From the NCBI RefSeq assembly GCF_014803895.1, contig NZ_JAAVAU010000017.1:65556-129555 (forward strand): DNA of 64,000 nucleotides. The letters are read 5' to 3'. Shown piece by piece: positions 21,567-28,909 of the stretch (the first letter of the stretch is position 1; the number at the start of each line of letters is the position of its first letter). The notes under the pieces were generated by a model. The model did no database searches. It was not told the origin of the DNA and was given only the letters and a program-made list of their open reading frames with translations. Position numbers and translations under genes: made by a program. Source of the stretch: Lactobacillus sp. Lineage in GTDB: Bacteria; Bacillota; Bacilli; Lactobacillales; Lactobacillaceae.

Positions 21567-21729
21567 GAAGGTTATAACAACGGGCTTTAATTACTGTATT
21601 CCCCACGAATGTGGTGTTTTTTATTATTTTTAGTGATTATTAGCGATTATAAACGTTGATATATAAGCATTTTGATAATTGATAATCGTTAATAATTATA
21701 AAGTCGTTGCACGTTTCGTTGCACGGCTT
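21567..21729. other. cas2-prophage junction with CRISPR repeat fragment; presumed attL region
   Basis: No gene. GTATTCCCCACGAATGTGG (21596-21614) equals the first two-thirds of a 28-nt type I-E repeat, including its hairpin, but then runs into TGTTTTTTATT where GGGGTGATCC is expected; the hairpin plus T run may also terminate the cas operon. Beyond it come AT-rich sequence with repeated GATTAT/ATAATTAT elements and a direct repeat TCGTTGCACG at 21704-21713 and 21716-21725, candidate integrase arm sites next to int. The attL core cannot be fixed without attR, which is outside the window. Confidence 0.5.
21596..21614 (+). repeat. Truncated type I-E CRISPR repeat
   Basis: A single 19-nt match to the 5' part of a type I-E repeat, with the CCCCAC/GTGG hairpin, 30 bp after cas2. 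No second repeat or spacer follows anywhere in the window. Confidence 0.55.
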
Positions 21730-22893
21730 TTATTTTTTCATAAAGTTGTTTAAATATGATTCAAATTTATCATCACTATCTTTTTTGTCTTCATCTGCAA
21801 GATATGCATAGATACTTAAAGTGGTCTGTAAATTTTTGTGACCAAGTCTATGACTGATTGAGTACCAATCAACAGGTAAATTGTTTTGTTTAAAAAGGTG
21901 ATGAAGTAAGGCTACATGGCAGTGACGTAAGCTGTGAAAGTGGAAATCACCTAAATCTATTTTTAATTGACTAAGATACTCTCTTAGAAGCTCATTAAGA
22001 CCTTTTGAGGCAGGAACGTAGGGCGGCTGTTTAGGATAACCGAAAACTAAATTTAAATCATTTTTATTAGGTTTTAATTCTTTCAAGATATTTAGTAACT
22101 CATCATTTACTCTTATAGTTCGATATGAACTGTCATTTTTAAGACCTTTAAGCAATTCTGGAGTTTTCTTAATGCGGTGATAGTTAAAGGCTTTATCAAT
22201 TTTGATTGTTTTATGAGTAAAATCTATTTTATTCCATCTTAATCCTGCAATTTCACCTACACGCATTCCAGTAGCAATTGCTGTGATAATCATATAATTT
22301 TCAGGTTGGGTAGGATTTCTAGTTTCAGTAACTAGTTTAAGAAGAGCTTGAATTTGTGAGACGCTGGGATAGATAATTTTCATTTTTCTATCTTTATTAC
22401 CTTTAGCATAAATTCCAGCCGTGAAATCTTTATATATGACACCATCTTGAATTGCTGCGTTTACACATGATCTTGTAATAGATAGGTAGTGGTTGACTGA
22501 TTGCTGTGCATGATTAGCTGCAAATTTATTTAAAGCCTCTTGATACCTCATTCTAGTGATTTTATCCATGGTAAGGATGCCAAATTCTTTTTGTATTTGT
22601 TTATGTAAGGCGTAATATCTTTCGGCAGATCTAGGCTCTATTTTAGGAATTTTATAAGTCTCAGCCCATTTTATAAAGTAATCGGCAAACTTGGGTGTCT
22701 TAGGCTGTTGGATTAATCCACGGGTTCCTTTTAACTCATACTCAGTACCCCAAGCTTTAGCTTCGCGTTTGGTTTTAAAGCCTTGCTTACTTTTTTGCTT
22801 TTTAATAGGCTTTCCATTTTCATCTAAGTCATAGGGATCTCTCCAAGTTGCGCGTGCAAGCCAACCGCCATTTCTTTGTGTTATGTAAACCAT
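21730..22893 (-). CDS. int: Prophage tyrosine integrase
   Basis: 387 residues. The N-terminal arm-binding segment (ITQRNGGWLARATWRDPYD) and core-binding SAM-like domain (about 65-160) are followed by the catalytic domain: Arg in TGMRVGEIAGLRW, HSLRH, a GHKNLQTT box, and the nucleophile Tyr in LSIYAYL. It catalyses site-specific integration and excision. The gene reads toward cas2, ending about 115 bp from the CRISPR repeat fragment, as usual for an integrase bordering its att site. Confidence 0.94.
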   Translation of the reverse strand: MVYITQRNGGWLARATWRDPYDLDENGKPIKKQKSKQGFKTKREAKAWGTEYELKGTRGLIQQPKTPKFADYFIKWAETYKIPKIEPRSAERYYALHKQIQKEFGILTMDKITRMRYQEALNKFAANHAQQSVNHYLSITRSCVNAAIQDGVIYKDFTAGIYAKGNKDRKMKIIYPSVSQIQALLKLVTETRNPTQPENYMIITAIATGMRVGEIAGLRWNKIDFTHKTIKIDKAFNYHRIKKTPELLKGLKNDSSYRTIRVNDELLNILKELKPNKNDLNLVFGYPKQPPYVPASKGLNELLREYLSQLKIDLGDFHFHSLRHCHVALLHHLFKQNNLPVDWYSISHRLGHKNLQTTLSIYAYLADEDKKDSDDKFESYLNNFMKK

Positions 22894-22934
22894 AAAATCT
22901 CCTTTGTTTTTATATGAGGAAAATAAAAGCCTAC

Positions 22935-22975
22935 CCTCAGCAGGGCAGGCATAAGTTAAAATTAGCCTGTTAAGG
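22935..22975 (-). terminator. Terminator of the membrane-protein gene (minus strand)
   Basis: On the minus strand, GCCTGCCCT/AGGGTAGGC stem (about 22930-22951) followed by TTTTATTTT, directly downstream of the 22988-23698 gene and before int. Confidence 0.7.
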
Positions 22976-22987
22976 CTGAATTTTGTA

Positions 22988-23698
22988 TTATTCGTTTAAG
23001 TTGATAGTCATGTCATATGTGTGGTCATAGTCAGATAAGCTATCATCATCACTATCATCAGTATCTTGTAATTGACAATCAAACTTAAATCTAAATGATT
23101 TAATGTCGTTAACATTCTTTAAGTTATATACAGGAATATATACAGTACCAGTTTTTGACATACCTTTATCTAGATCGCCCCAATCGTCTTTAACGCTGAC
23201 ATCAGATTGTTCATTGATGCTTGGGATGCTGATAGTACCGATATTCATTAAAACTTGTATATCCTTAATTGCTTTAACTGAGACAGTAACAGCTAAAATA
23301 CCCTGAACAGTTTTTCTGTTCTTCTTTGTCCCATACGTATATCCATCTTTTACTTTATAAACAGTGGCAGAATCGACGGTTGCAGTTGCGTTTTTCCAAG
23401 AAGTATCGGTGCTATTAACTTTAAAGTCCTTGGATTGGGTATAGTAAATATCTTCACCATCTAAAGTAACGTAACCTTTATTCTTACTACTACTGGATTG
23501 GGTAGTTGAGGTAGTATTACTACTACTTGAATCAGATGAATCATCATCACTACCACCACTAGCAGCCATAATAAATACAAAAATTACTACGATAGCAATA
23601 ATCAACCAAACCCACCAGCGCTTATACCAAGGCTTTTTAGGCTTCTTTTCATTTACTACATAGGTTTTTCCATCTTCACCTTTAATCTCTTTTGCCAA
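22988..23698 (-). CDS. Membrane-anchored exported protein of the lysogeny module
   Basis: 236 residues. A basic Trp-rich stretch (KKPWYKRWWVW) leads into one membrane segment (about 29-46), then a low-complexity Ser/Thr/Asp linker (about 47-75) and an extracellular beta-rich domain (about 75-236) resembling the DUF5067-type fold. Lactobacillus and lactococcal prophages often have such a gene between int and the repressor; a superinfection-exclusion or lysogenic-conversion role is plausible but unproven. GGAGGAATTATTTTG precedes the start on the minus strand. Confidence 0.65.
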   Translation of the reverse strand: MAKEIKGEDGKTYVVNEKKPKKPWYKRWWVWLIIAIVVIFVFIMAASGGSDDDSSDSSSSNTTSTTQSSSSKNKGYVTLDGEDIYYTQSKDFKVNSTDTSWKNATATVDSATVYKVKDGYTYGTKKNRKTVQGILAVTVSVKAIKDIQVLMNIGTISIPSINEQSDVSVKDDWGDLDKGMSKTGTVYIPVYNLKNVNDIKSFRFKFDCQLQDTDDSDDDSLSDYDHTYDMTINLNE

Positions 23699-23798
23699 AA
23701 TAATTCCTCCAAAATAAATCTACCTTAGGTTTATAGTCACTGGCGTTGTGGACTTTGATATAATATATAACCTTTCCAGCACCCTCAGGGGTGCTTTT

Positions 23799-24239
23799 TT
23801 AATATGTAAGATATTTGCTACGCCCATCTGCTTCAAAAAGCTTTTTAGCTAGTCCTAGCATACGAAAGGGGATGCCGTAAACTTGCATGAAGCGTATCGG
23901 TTCATAGAAGTAGTGTCCATGAGATTTAGCATACTCATAGAGCATCTTTAAGGCGTAAGCATCTGCTTGTATTTCTTCACTGATAGAGCCTGAATACCCT
24001 GTATAATACATGACACCTTGTTCTCCCAATTCTAAGTGTCCAATTTCATGACTAATAATGAAAGGAATCTCGTTAATATCATGCCAACCGGTATTGATAA
24101 CCATATAATTAAACCTTTTGACTGACACAGAAGGGTCGTGTGGTTCAGCTTTGATTAAGCGATAAGAATAGCCGTGATCGAAGGCATAATTTAAAAGGTA
24201 GCGTATCAGTTCCTCACGATTACGGTCATTTTCATTCAT
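23799..24239 (-). CDS. ImmA/IrrE-family metallopeptidase
   Basis: 146 residues with the zinc-protease HExxH motif in ISHEIGHLELGE (about 64-75). ImmA-type proteases cleave phage or ICE repressors after damage, and the gene overlaps the upstream repressor gene by 8 bp, the classic immA-immR pairing. Hence it probably controls induction of this prophage. Confidence 0.88.
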   Translation of the reverse strand: MNENDRNREELIRYLLNYAFDHGYSYRLIKAEPHDPSVSVKRFNYMVINTGWHDINEIPFIISHEIGHLELGEQGVMYYTGYSGSISEEIQADAYALKMLYEYAKSHGHYFYEPIRFMQVYGIPFRMLGLAKKLFEADGRSKYLTY

Positions 24240-24612
24240 GCCTAGTAACCTTACCTTCTTTAATATCTTCTTCCATAAGACCCTTAATCATGTTCATGTA
24301 CTTATCAGGGATATTGTAACCGCGGTAAGAGTAGGCGTGGAAGTTATCCAAGTCTACATTTGATTGATCAGCTTCTTCATTATTAGAAGACTTTGAAGGT
24401 TTGGATGGGTCATCAGTATTTCCAGTTAAATAATCAATAGAAGTTTCATAAGCCGTAGCAATTGTTTTAAGAGTATCTATATCAGGCTCTCTATATCCTT
24501 GTTCATATCCAGAATAAGTGGAGTAAGGTATGTGTAATTCTGATACAGCACGTTTCCTAGTCCAGTGCATTTTTTCTCTTTGTTCAATCAACCTATTACT
24601 AAGTAAAGTCAT
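24232..24612 (-). CDS. CI-like prophage repressor (XRE HTH)
   Basis: 126 residues from the ATG at 24612 (minus), preceded by AAAGGAGTGA; a longer frame beginning at 24714 lacks a binding site and runs through the operators. The HTH (LIEQREKMHWTRKRAVSELHIPYSTYSGYEQG) occupies residues 6-40; the C-terminus is Ser/Asn/Glu-rich and ends in a short domain. No LexA-like Ser-Lys protease domain is present, consistent with inactivation by the adjacent ImmA instead of self-cleavage. Confidence 0.88.
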   Translation of the reverse strand: MTLLSNRLIEQREKMHWTRKRAVSELHIPYSTYSGYEQGYREPDIDTLKTIATAYETSIDYLTGNTDDPSKPSKSSNNEEADQSNVDLDNFHAYSYRGYNIPDKYMNMIKGLMEEDIKEGKVTRHE

Positions 24613-24784
24613 TACATTCACTCCTTTATTTATTACTCCTTTTGCGTTAATTTTAGTTCTTTTTACGCAAAATGAAAACATTTTTATACAAAATGCGTAA
24701 AAATATATTGACAATTACGCACAATGCGGTATTATATATTTGTAAGTTGATTACGCAATATGAATAAAAAGAAAGAGGGACAAA
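24613..24784. promoter_or_regulatory. CI/Cro switch: divergent promoters and repeated operators
   Basis: Five copies of the half-site TTACGCA/TGCGTAA or close variants occur: TTTTGCGTTAA (~24630), TTACGCAAAAT (~24663), AAATGCGTAA (~24691), TTACGCACAATGCGGTA (24715-24731) and TTACGCAATAT (~24751). The fourth is a full dyad lying between a consensus TTGACA (24708-24713) and TATTAT (24730-24735, 16-bp spacer), so a bound dimer would block the rightward promoter. The other copies flank the repressor promoter. Confidence 0.8.
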
Positions 24785-25018
24785 ATGCCAACAGTTGTAA
24801 AAAATGATGCTGGTGAAGTTCTTCAAAATTATTTGAAGAGTCACGGCATCAAGCAAACATGGCTTGCTGACAAGCTCGGCCTGTCACCTAGTCAACTAGG
24901 AGACAGATTACATGGCCGATTAAAGTTCAATGCAGACTTTGCCATTCAAGTAGCAAGTGTATTAGGAATATCCGCGGATATTTTTTTAAAAGAAAATTAC
25001 GCGAAACGAGTAAAATAA
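24785..25018 (+). CDS. Cro-like HTH protein
   Basis: 77 residues; HTH in IKQTWLADKLGLSPSQLGDRLHGRLKFN (about 25-53). It is the first gene of the rightward early operon, directly after the operators, as expected for a Cro-type lytic-switch regulator. AAAGAGGG precedes the ATG. Confidence 0.82.
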   Translation: MPTVVKNDAGEVLQNYLKSHGIKQTWLADKLGLSPSQLGDRLHGRLKFNADFAIQVASVLGISADIFLKENYAKRVK

Positions 25019-25031
25019 AAAGGAGAACAAA

Positions 25032-25766
25032 ATGAATACATTAATTCCAGTTCAAGTAAAGAACAACCAGCAATTAGTTTCAGCAAGAGACTTATACCAA
25101 GGATTAGAAATTAAAAGAAGATTTTCAGCTTGGTGGGAACAAAATTCAAAAGACTTTGAAAAAGGCACAGATTTTCAACCTGTACTTAGAAGTACACCTA
25201 GAGAAAATCGTGGAAGCATTGAACTTCAAGATTACGTATTGACTATGGACACTGCAAAAGAAATTTGCATGATGAGTCACACGGAAAAAGGCAAAGAAGT
25301 AAGAAGATACTTCATTGAAGTTGAAAAGAAATTCAGACAACAGCAAGTGGCATTGCAGCTCCCACAAACGCCTGAAGAACAGTTAGCACTTACGATGAAA
25401 GTGATGACTAGAACAACTAAGCGTGTGGATAACTTGGAAAAAGATGTCACTTTTTTGAAAGATAATTCTGAAATTGAGGAAGATAAGAAGTTTCAATTAG
25501 AACTTCATAGAAATCGTAGAGTTGTTAAATTGTGTGGCGGTAAAGAAAGCAATTTCTACAAAACAAAAAATGCACCACGTAAGTTGTATTCTCAAATGTT
25601 TCAATACTTCAAGCGCCATTTCGGAGTTACTAAGTATGGAACTTTGAAGAAAAAAGATTTCAAAGCTGCAATTGATTTTATTGATAACTGGTCTCCGGAT
25701 TATGAATTGAGACAAGAAATTAAGTCAGTTAACGCTCAATTGCAGTTGTTAGATGGTGGCAAGTAA
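25032..25766 (+). CDS. Antirepressor (AntA domain plus ORF6C-like C-terminus)
   Basis: 244 residues. The N-terminal AntA/AntB-type domain (LVSARDLYQGLEIKRRFSAWWEQ; about 15-100) precedes a coiled region and a C-terminal domain resembling ORF6C (LHRNRRVVKLCGGKESNFYK; about 158-240). Phage antirepressors bind and inactivate repressors to favour lytic growth. It lies immediately after the cro-like gene with AAAGGAGAA upstream. Confidence 0.85.
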   Translation: MNTLIPVQVKNNQQLVSARDLYQGLEIKRRFSAWWEQNSKDFEKGTDFQPVLRSTPRENRGSIELQDYVLTMDTAKEICMMSHTEKGKEVRRYFIEVEKKFRQQQVALQLPQTPEEQLALTMKVMTRTTKRVDNLEKDVTFLKDNSEIEEDKKFQLELHRNRRVVKLCGGKESNFYKTKNAPRKLYSQMFQYFKRHFGVTKYGTLKKKDFKAAIDFIDNWSPDYELRQEIKSVNAQLQLLDGGK

Positions 25767-25915
25767 TGAGCAAGTACAAAATATCGCTAACTATGGAGCT
25801 TGAAGATTTAGATAGTTTGCTAGCTTATACAGTTGGTCATATCAGCAAAATCTATTCACAAGACCTCAAAGATAATGAAAGCGTAGATATTAAGATTTCA
25901 AAAATAAAGGAGTAA
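25766..25915 (+). CDS. Small phage protein, unknown
   Basis: 49 residues, acidic, beginning MSKYKISLTMELEDLDSL. Its ATG overlaps the antirepressor stop (TAATG). The end AAAATAAAGGAGTAA contains the Shine-Dalgarno of the next gene. Function unknown. Confidence 0.6.
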   Translation: MSKYKISLTMELEDLDSLLAYTVGHISKIYSQDLKDNESVDIKISKIKE

Positions 25916-25920
25916 ACATT

Positions 25921-26370
25921 ATGAAGTTTGACAGCGTTAGAGAAGCATTAAATGTGTTGATGGCCTTAGCTAATCCACAATCCAGACCTAAAGCAAGACC
26001 GGATAACGAAACGGATTGGCACGATATGAATTTTAAGGAATTGCAGCAGGATGTATACGAAATCGGGGCTAACATTTGCGACTTGCTAGGCATGAGTGAT
26101 GTATATGTGCCTGAAGCTATTCCAAAAGCTGAACAAGCATCAAAAGAAGAGGGAGAATTCACAAAATACGATCAAGTAGAAGGCTTGCTTACAGAAGCGC
26201 AAGAGAATTTAAATAAAAATGAGGTAGACGAAGCAAGGTACAACATCAAATGTGCGCTTGGATTGGTTCGGGATATGAAAAAAGCTGACTTCGAAGAGAG
26301 AAAGCAAACAAAAAAAGAGCTAATTTCAAAAGAAATAAAGCCCTTCATAAATGACTGGATTAATAGTTAG
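25921..26370 (+). CDS. Phage early protein, unknown
   Basis: 149 residues, charged and helical, with no recognised motif. AAAGGAG 9 bp before the ATG supports the start. It is part of the rightward early operon. Function unknown. Confidence 0.6.
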   Translation: MKFDSVREALNVLMALANPQSRPKARPDNETDWHDMNFKELQQDVYEIGANICDLLGMSDVYVPEAIPKAEQASKEEGEFTKYDQVEGLLTEAQENLNKNEVDEARYNIKCALGLVRDMKKADFEERKQTKKELISKEIKPFINDWINS

Positions 26371-26395
26371 TCTCAAGAGAAAAGAAGTGATAAAG

Positions 26396-26716
26396 ATGCA
26401 ACTAATCTTAGATGACAAAGATATTGATGTAAAAATTGATGCCGCTGTTAAAAGAAGATTAGCTCAAAAAAAGTTAATTGGTAGAACACTTACTATTGAT
26501 GAATTCCGCAAAGAGTACTGCGGTGGCAAGGCTAAAGAGTGGGTACGACAAAAGATTTTTGATCGTTATCCAGAAGTAGACTTTGACAATGGTGGCTGGG
26601 TGGTTAATCCACGTGCTAGCCCTAAGGGACGTAAGACTATCATCTTTGCTAAAGAAGCAAGTGAATGGATGCAAGAACATCAGCATTACATTGACTGGAA
26701 TGAAAGAGTAATTTAA
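26396..26716 (+). CDS. DUF771-like phage protein (excisionase-like fold)
   Basis: 106 residues from ATG 26396; an in-frame start at 26351 overlaps the previous gene and lacks a binding site. The region LTIDEFRKEYCGGKAKEWVRQKIFDRYPEVD...GGWVVNPRASPKGRKTIIFAKEASEWM looks like the DUF771 family, a small wHTH-type DNA-binding fold in Firmicute phages. A role as an excisionase or early regulator is inferred. Confidence 0.68.
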   Translation: MQLILDDKDIDVKIDAAVKRRLAQKKLIGRTLTIDEFRKEYCGGKAKEWVRQKIFDRYPEVDFDNGGWVVNPRASPKGRKTIIFAKEASEWMQEHQHYIDWNERVI

Positions 26717-26727
26717 GGAGAAAAAAT

Positions 26728-26937
26728 ATGTCATCAGAAAATAAAACTACACAAATCGAAGAAAAAGACACAGTTTTGGTTGAAGATGCATTTGGACAAA
26801 GTCCAAGTGAACGCTTGAAACGCGCTCAAGACCAGCAAGCCGCAATTGAAGAGGCGCAGCACAAACAAGATTTAAAGATGATTGGCTGGGTGTTGGTTGC
26901 CGCATTTATTGGGCTTTTAGCAGGTCTAGCACTTTAA
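26728..26937 (+). CDS. Small single-pass membrane protein
   Basis: 69 residues: an acidic/charged N-terminal half, then one C-terminal membrane segment (MIGWVLVAAFIGLLAGLAL). A tail-anchored topology is likely. AAGGAG precedes the ATG. Function unknown; small membrane proteins in this position often contribute to superinfection control. Confidence 0.62.
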   Translation: MSSENKTTQIEEKDTVLVEDAFGQSPSERLKRAQDQQAAIEEAQHKQDLKMIGWVLVAAFIGLLAGLAL

Positions 26938-26950
26938 GGAGGTGATGAAA

Positions 26951-27094
26951 ATGAGTGAAGAAACAACGAAAAAATTAGTTATAGCATCAAATGCCATAGG
27001 TGGTGAAGAATTGTTAGAACAGCTTTCTTTCAATTTTTGCACAAAAAAAGCGCCGACTTACGGACGTCAGCGCTCAGAGAAAACTGTTAACTAA
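26951..27094 (+). CDS. Small phage ORF, 47 residues
   Basis: Starts MSEETTKKLVIASNAIGG with AAGGAGGTGA upstream, a perfect binding site. Its second half is encoded by a stem-loop sequence (see the next entry), so the C-terminus may be structural DNA/RNA rather than selected protein. Function unknown. Confidence 0.5.
   Translation: MSEETTKKLVIASNAIGGEELLEQLSFNFCTKKAPTYGRQRSEKTVN
27042..27077 (-). terminator. Stem-loop with minus-strand T run
   Basis: AGCGC-GAC...GTC-GCGCT imperfect stem; on the minus strand it is followed by TTTTTTTGTGC, so it would stop antisense transcripts entering from the right. It is embedded in a small plus-strand frame. Confidence 0.55.
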
Positions 27095-27159
27095 AACTTT
27101 CAATGTCTACATTATAGCACATTGAAGGTCAGGGTCAAAATAAGTTAGAGAGGTTAACC

Positions 27160-28038
27160 ATGGAGAAAAGTTTAATTGCATTTGAAAATCAAGACTACCC
27201 AATTAGTATCCAAGCCGCAGAAATTGATTTCCCCGGTTATGAAGAGTTAAAGAAGCGAGTTGATAAATTAACCAATGATTGGAAAGGGTACGTTGTAACG
27301 GCTGAAAGCATTGATGCAGACAAGAGAACCAAGAGGGAATTAAATCGCCTTGCTAAGTCCTTAAATCAACGTAGAATCCAAATCAATCGTGAAGCTTCGA
27401 AGCCAATCGACGAATTTAAAAAGCAAATTGATGGGTTAGTTAAAGAGATTAAAGATGTTTCTGATCAGATGAACAAAGGTATCAAATTCTATGATGAGAA
27501 GCTTCGTGAAGATAAAAAGAAGCATAACTTAGAGCGTCTATCTAAAATTGCTACCGGCTATGGGCTAGATATTTCCGAGATTGAGTATGACGACAAATGG
27601 AGTAATAAGTCTACTGGGTGGACTTATATTGAAAATAGCGCCCGTGAACGTATGGAAAATGTTGTTCAAACTAAAAAACAGCGTCAAGAGATTGAGGATA
27701 CTATCAGAGTTAAAGCCGATGAGCTTAATCAAATTGCTGATAGATACATTGAAATGCTTGATAAACATTCTCTTGCCGATGTTTTACATCAGATGAATGT
27801 GGACCATCAAATTGTAGTTGAGACTGCTAAGAGACAGGCTGAAACAAAAAAGAAAGAACAGGCTTCTTTGGCTAGTCATGGTAATAAAGCAATTAATCCT
27901 GAAACGGGAGAAATTGTTGATGACATAAAGATTGCTTTGTTGAAAATTCAAGGTACTACTACACAAATGAAAGCACTAGCTAGTTTCATGAAGGATTGGG
28001 GTATTAAGGTTTTAGGAAGTAAAGAGGTGAGTAAATAA
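27160..28038 (+). CDS. DUF1351 phage recombination-module protein
   Basis: 292 residues, highly charged with coiled-coil potential (about 60-130 and 170-260), resembling DUF1351 proteins that precede single-strand annealing proteins in lactobacillar and staphylococcal phages. The stop overlaps the ERF start (TAATG). The exact role is unknown; association with recombination is inferred from its partner. Confidence 0.75.
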   Translation: MEKSLIAFENQDYPISIQAAEIDFPGYEELKKRVDKLTNDWKGYVVTAESIDADKRTKRELNRLAKSLNQRRIQINREASKPIDEFKKQIDGLVKEIKDVSDQMNKGIKFYDEKLREDKKKHNLERLSKIATGYGLDISEIEYDDKWSNKSTGWTYIENSARERMENVVQTKKQRQEIEDTIRVKADELNQIADRYIEMLDKHSLADVLHQMNVDHQIVVETAKRQAETKKKEQASLASHGNKAINPETGEIVDDIKIALLKIQGTTTQMKALASFMKDWGIKVLGSKEVSK

Positions 28039-28907
28039 TGTTACCAACGACTGATCCTTTACAAGGACTTGTGATTGAAGTAGTTGATAAAAAAATGGAA
28101 GCTGCAGACCAAGTTAAAGCAAAAATCGAATTATTATCAACATTTGCCCAAGTTCAGCATGCTATTACTCCGCCTAAAAAAGATGCAGAGGCAGGTAATG
28201 GAGGTAAATTTTCTTATAAGTATGCCACTTTAGATGCTGTACTGAAATCAATCATTGATGCTTCTAAAGATTTAGACATAGGTTTTTGGCAAAAACCTGT
28301 TAGATACGGTAATGCAATCGGGGTTATCAACTACATTTTTAATGGAGCAGGAGCAATCATTAACTTTGGTGCATTCTTGCTGCCAGCAGGTAGAACACCA
28401 CAAGATGCAGGTGCAGCCCTCACTTACTCTAAGAGATATTCAATTAGTTCAATTTTTGGAGTTGCCAGTGAAGAAGATGATGATGGACGTCAAACCGAAT
28501 CAAATCAGAAAGTATACACCTTTTCCCCTCAACAGTTAGAACAATATGAGGTTCTATACAACGGCAAAAAGTCTAAATTATCAGATATTTACGATGAAGC
28601 GGTTAAGGGTGTTGAAGAAGCTCAAAAATGGATTCGTAAGAGAAAACACAATTATCGAACAACTAGTGCTATTAAGCAACTTGATGAGAAGTATATGAAG
28701 AGAGAAGCTGACCGTAAAGCTAAAGAGAAGGCAGAAAAGGAAGCCGCAGAGGCCGCTACAATTGCCAAAAAAGAAGAAAAAAAGAAAGCGCTAGATAGGA
28801 TTAAATCAACTCCGAAAAAAGAGGATGAGTTAGTAGATCCTTTTCCTGAATCTAAAGTTGATATTAAAGATGACATAACTGATTTATTTAAAACTGAGGT
28901 GAAGTAG
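28038..28907 (+). CDS. erf: ERF-family single-strand annealing recombinase
   Basis: 289 residues. The ERF core is at residues 25-150 (LLSTFAQVQHAITPPKKDAEAG; KYATLDAVLKSIIDASKDL; AGAALTYSKRYSISSIFGVASEEDDDG). ERF proteins anneal complementary strands during phage recombination and genome circularisation. The C-terminal 90 residues are a charged Lys/Glu/Ala coiled tail. Coupled to the upstream DUF1351 gene; 2 bp before the replication gene. Confidence 0.88.
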   Translation: MLPTTDPLQGLVIEVVDKKMEAADQVKAKIELLSTFAQVQHAITPPKKDAEAGNGGKFSYKYATLDAVLKSIIDASKDLDIGFWQKPVRYGNAIGVINYIFNGAGAIINFGAFLLPAGRTPQDAGAALTYSKRYSISSIFGVASEEDDDGRQTESNQKVYTFSPQQLEQYEVLYNGKKSKLSDIYDEAVKGVEEAQKWIRKRKHNYRTTSAIKQLDEKYMKREADRKAKEKAEKEAAEAATIAKKEEKKKALDRIKSTPKKEDELVDPFPESKVDIKDDITDLFKTEVK

Positions 28908-28909
28908 CT

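Noticed and set aside
23777..23793. Hairpin GCACCC/GGGGTGC followed by T on the plus strand as terminator of a gene.
   Set aside because: No plus-strand gene ends there; neighbouring genes are on the minus strand, where no T run follows. Left uncalled.
24613..24714. Upstream in-frame extension of the CI-like repressor.
   Set aside because: It passes through the operators, lacks a Shine-Dalgarno, and has an atypical Cys/Phe-rich sequence; the ATG at 24612 has AAAGGAGTGA.
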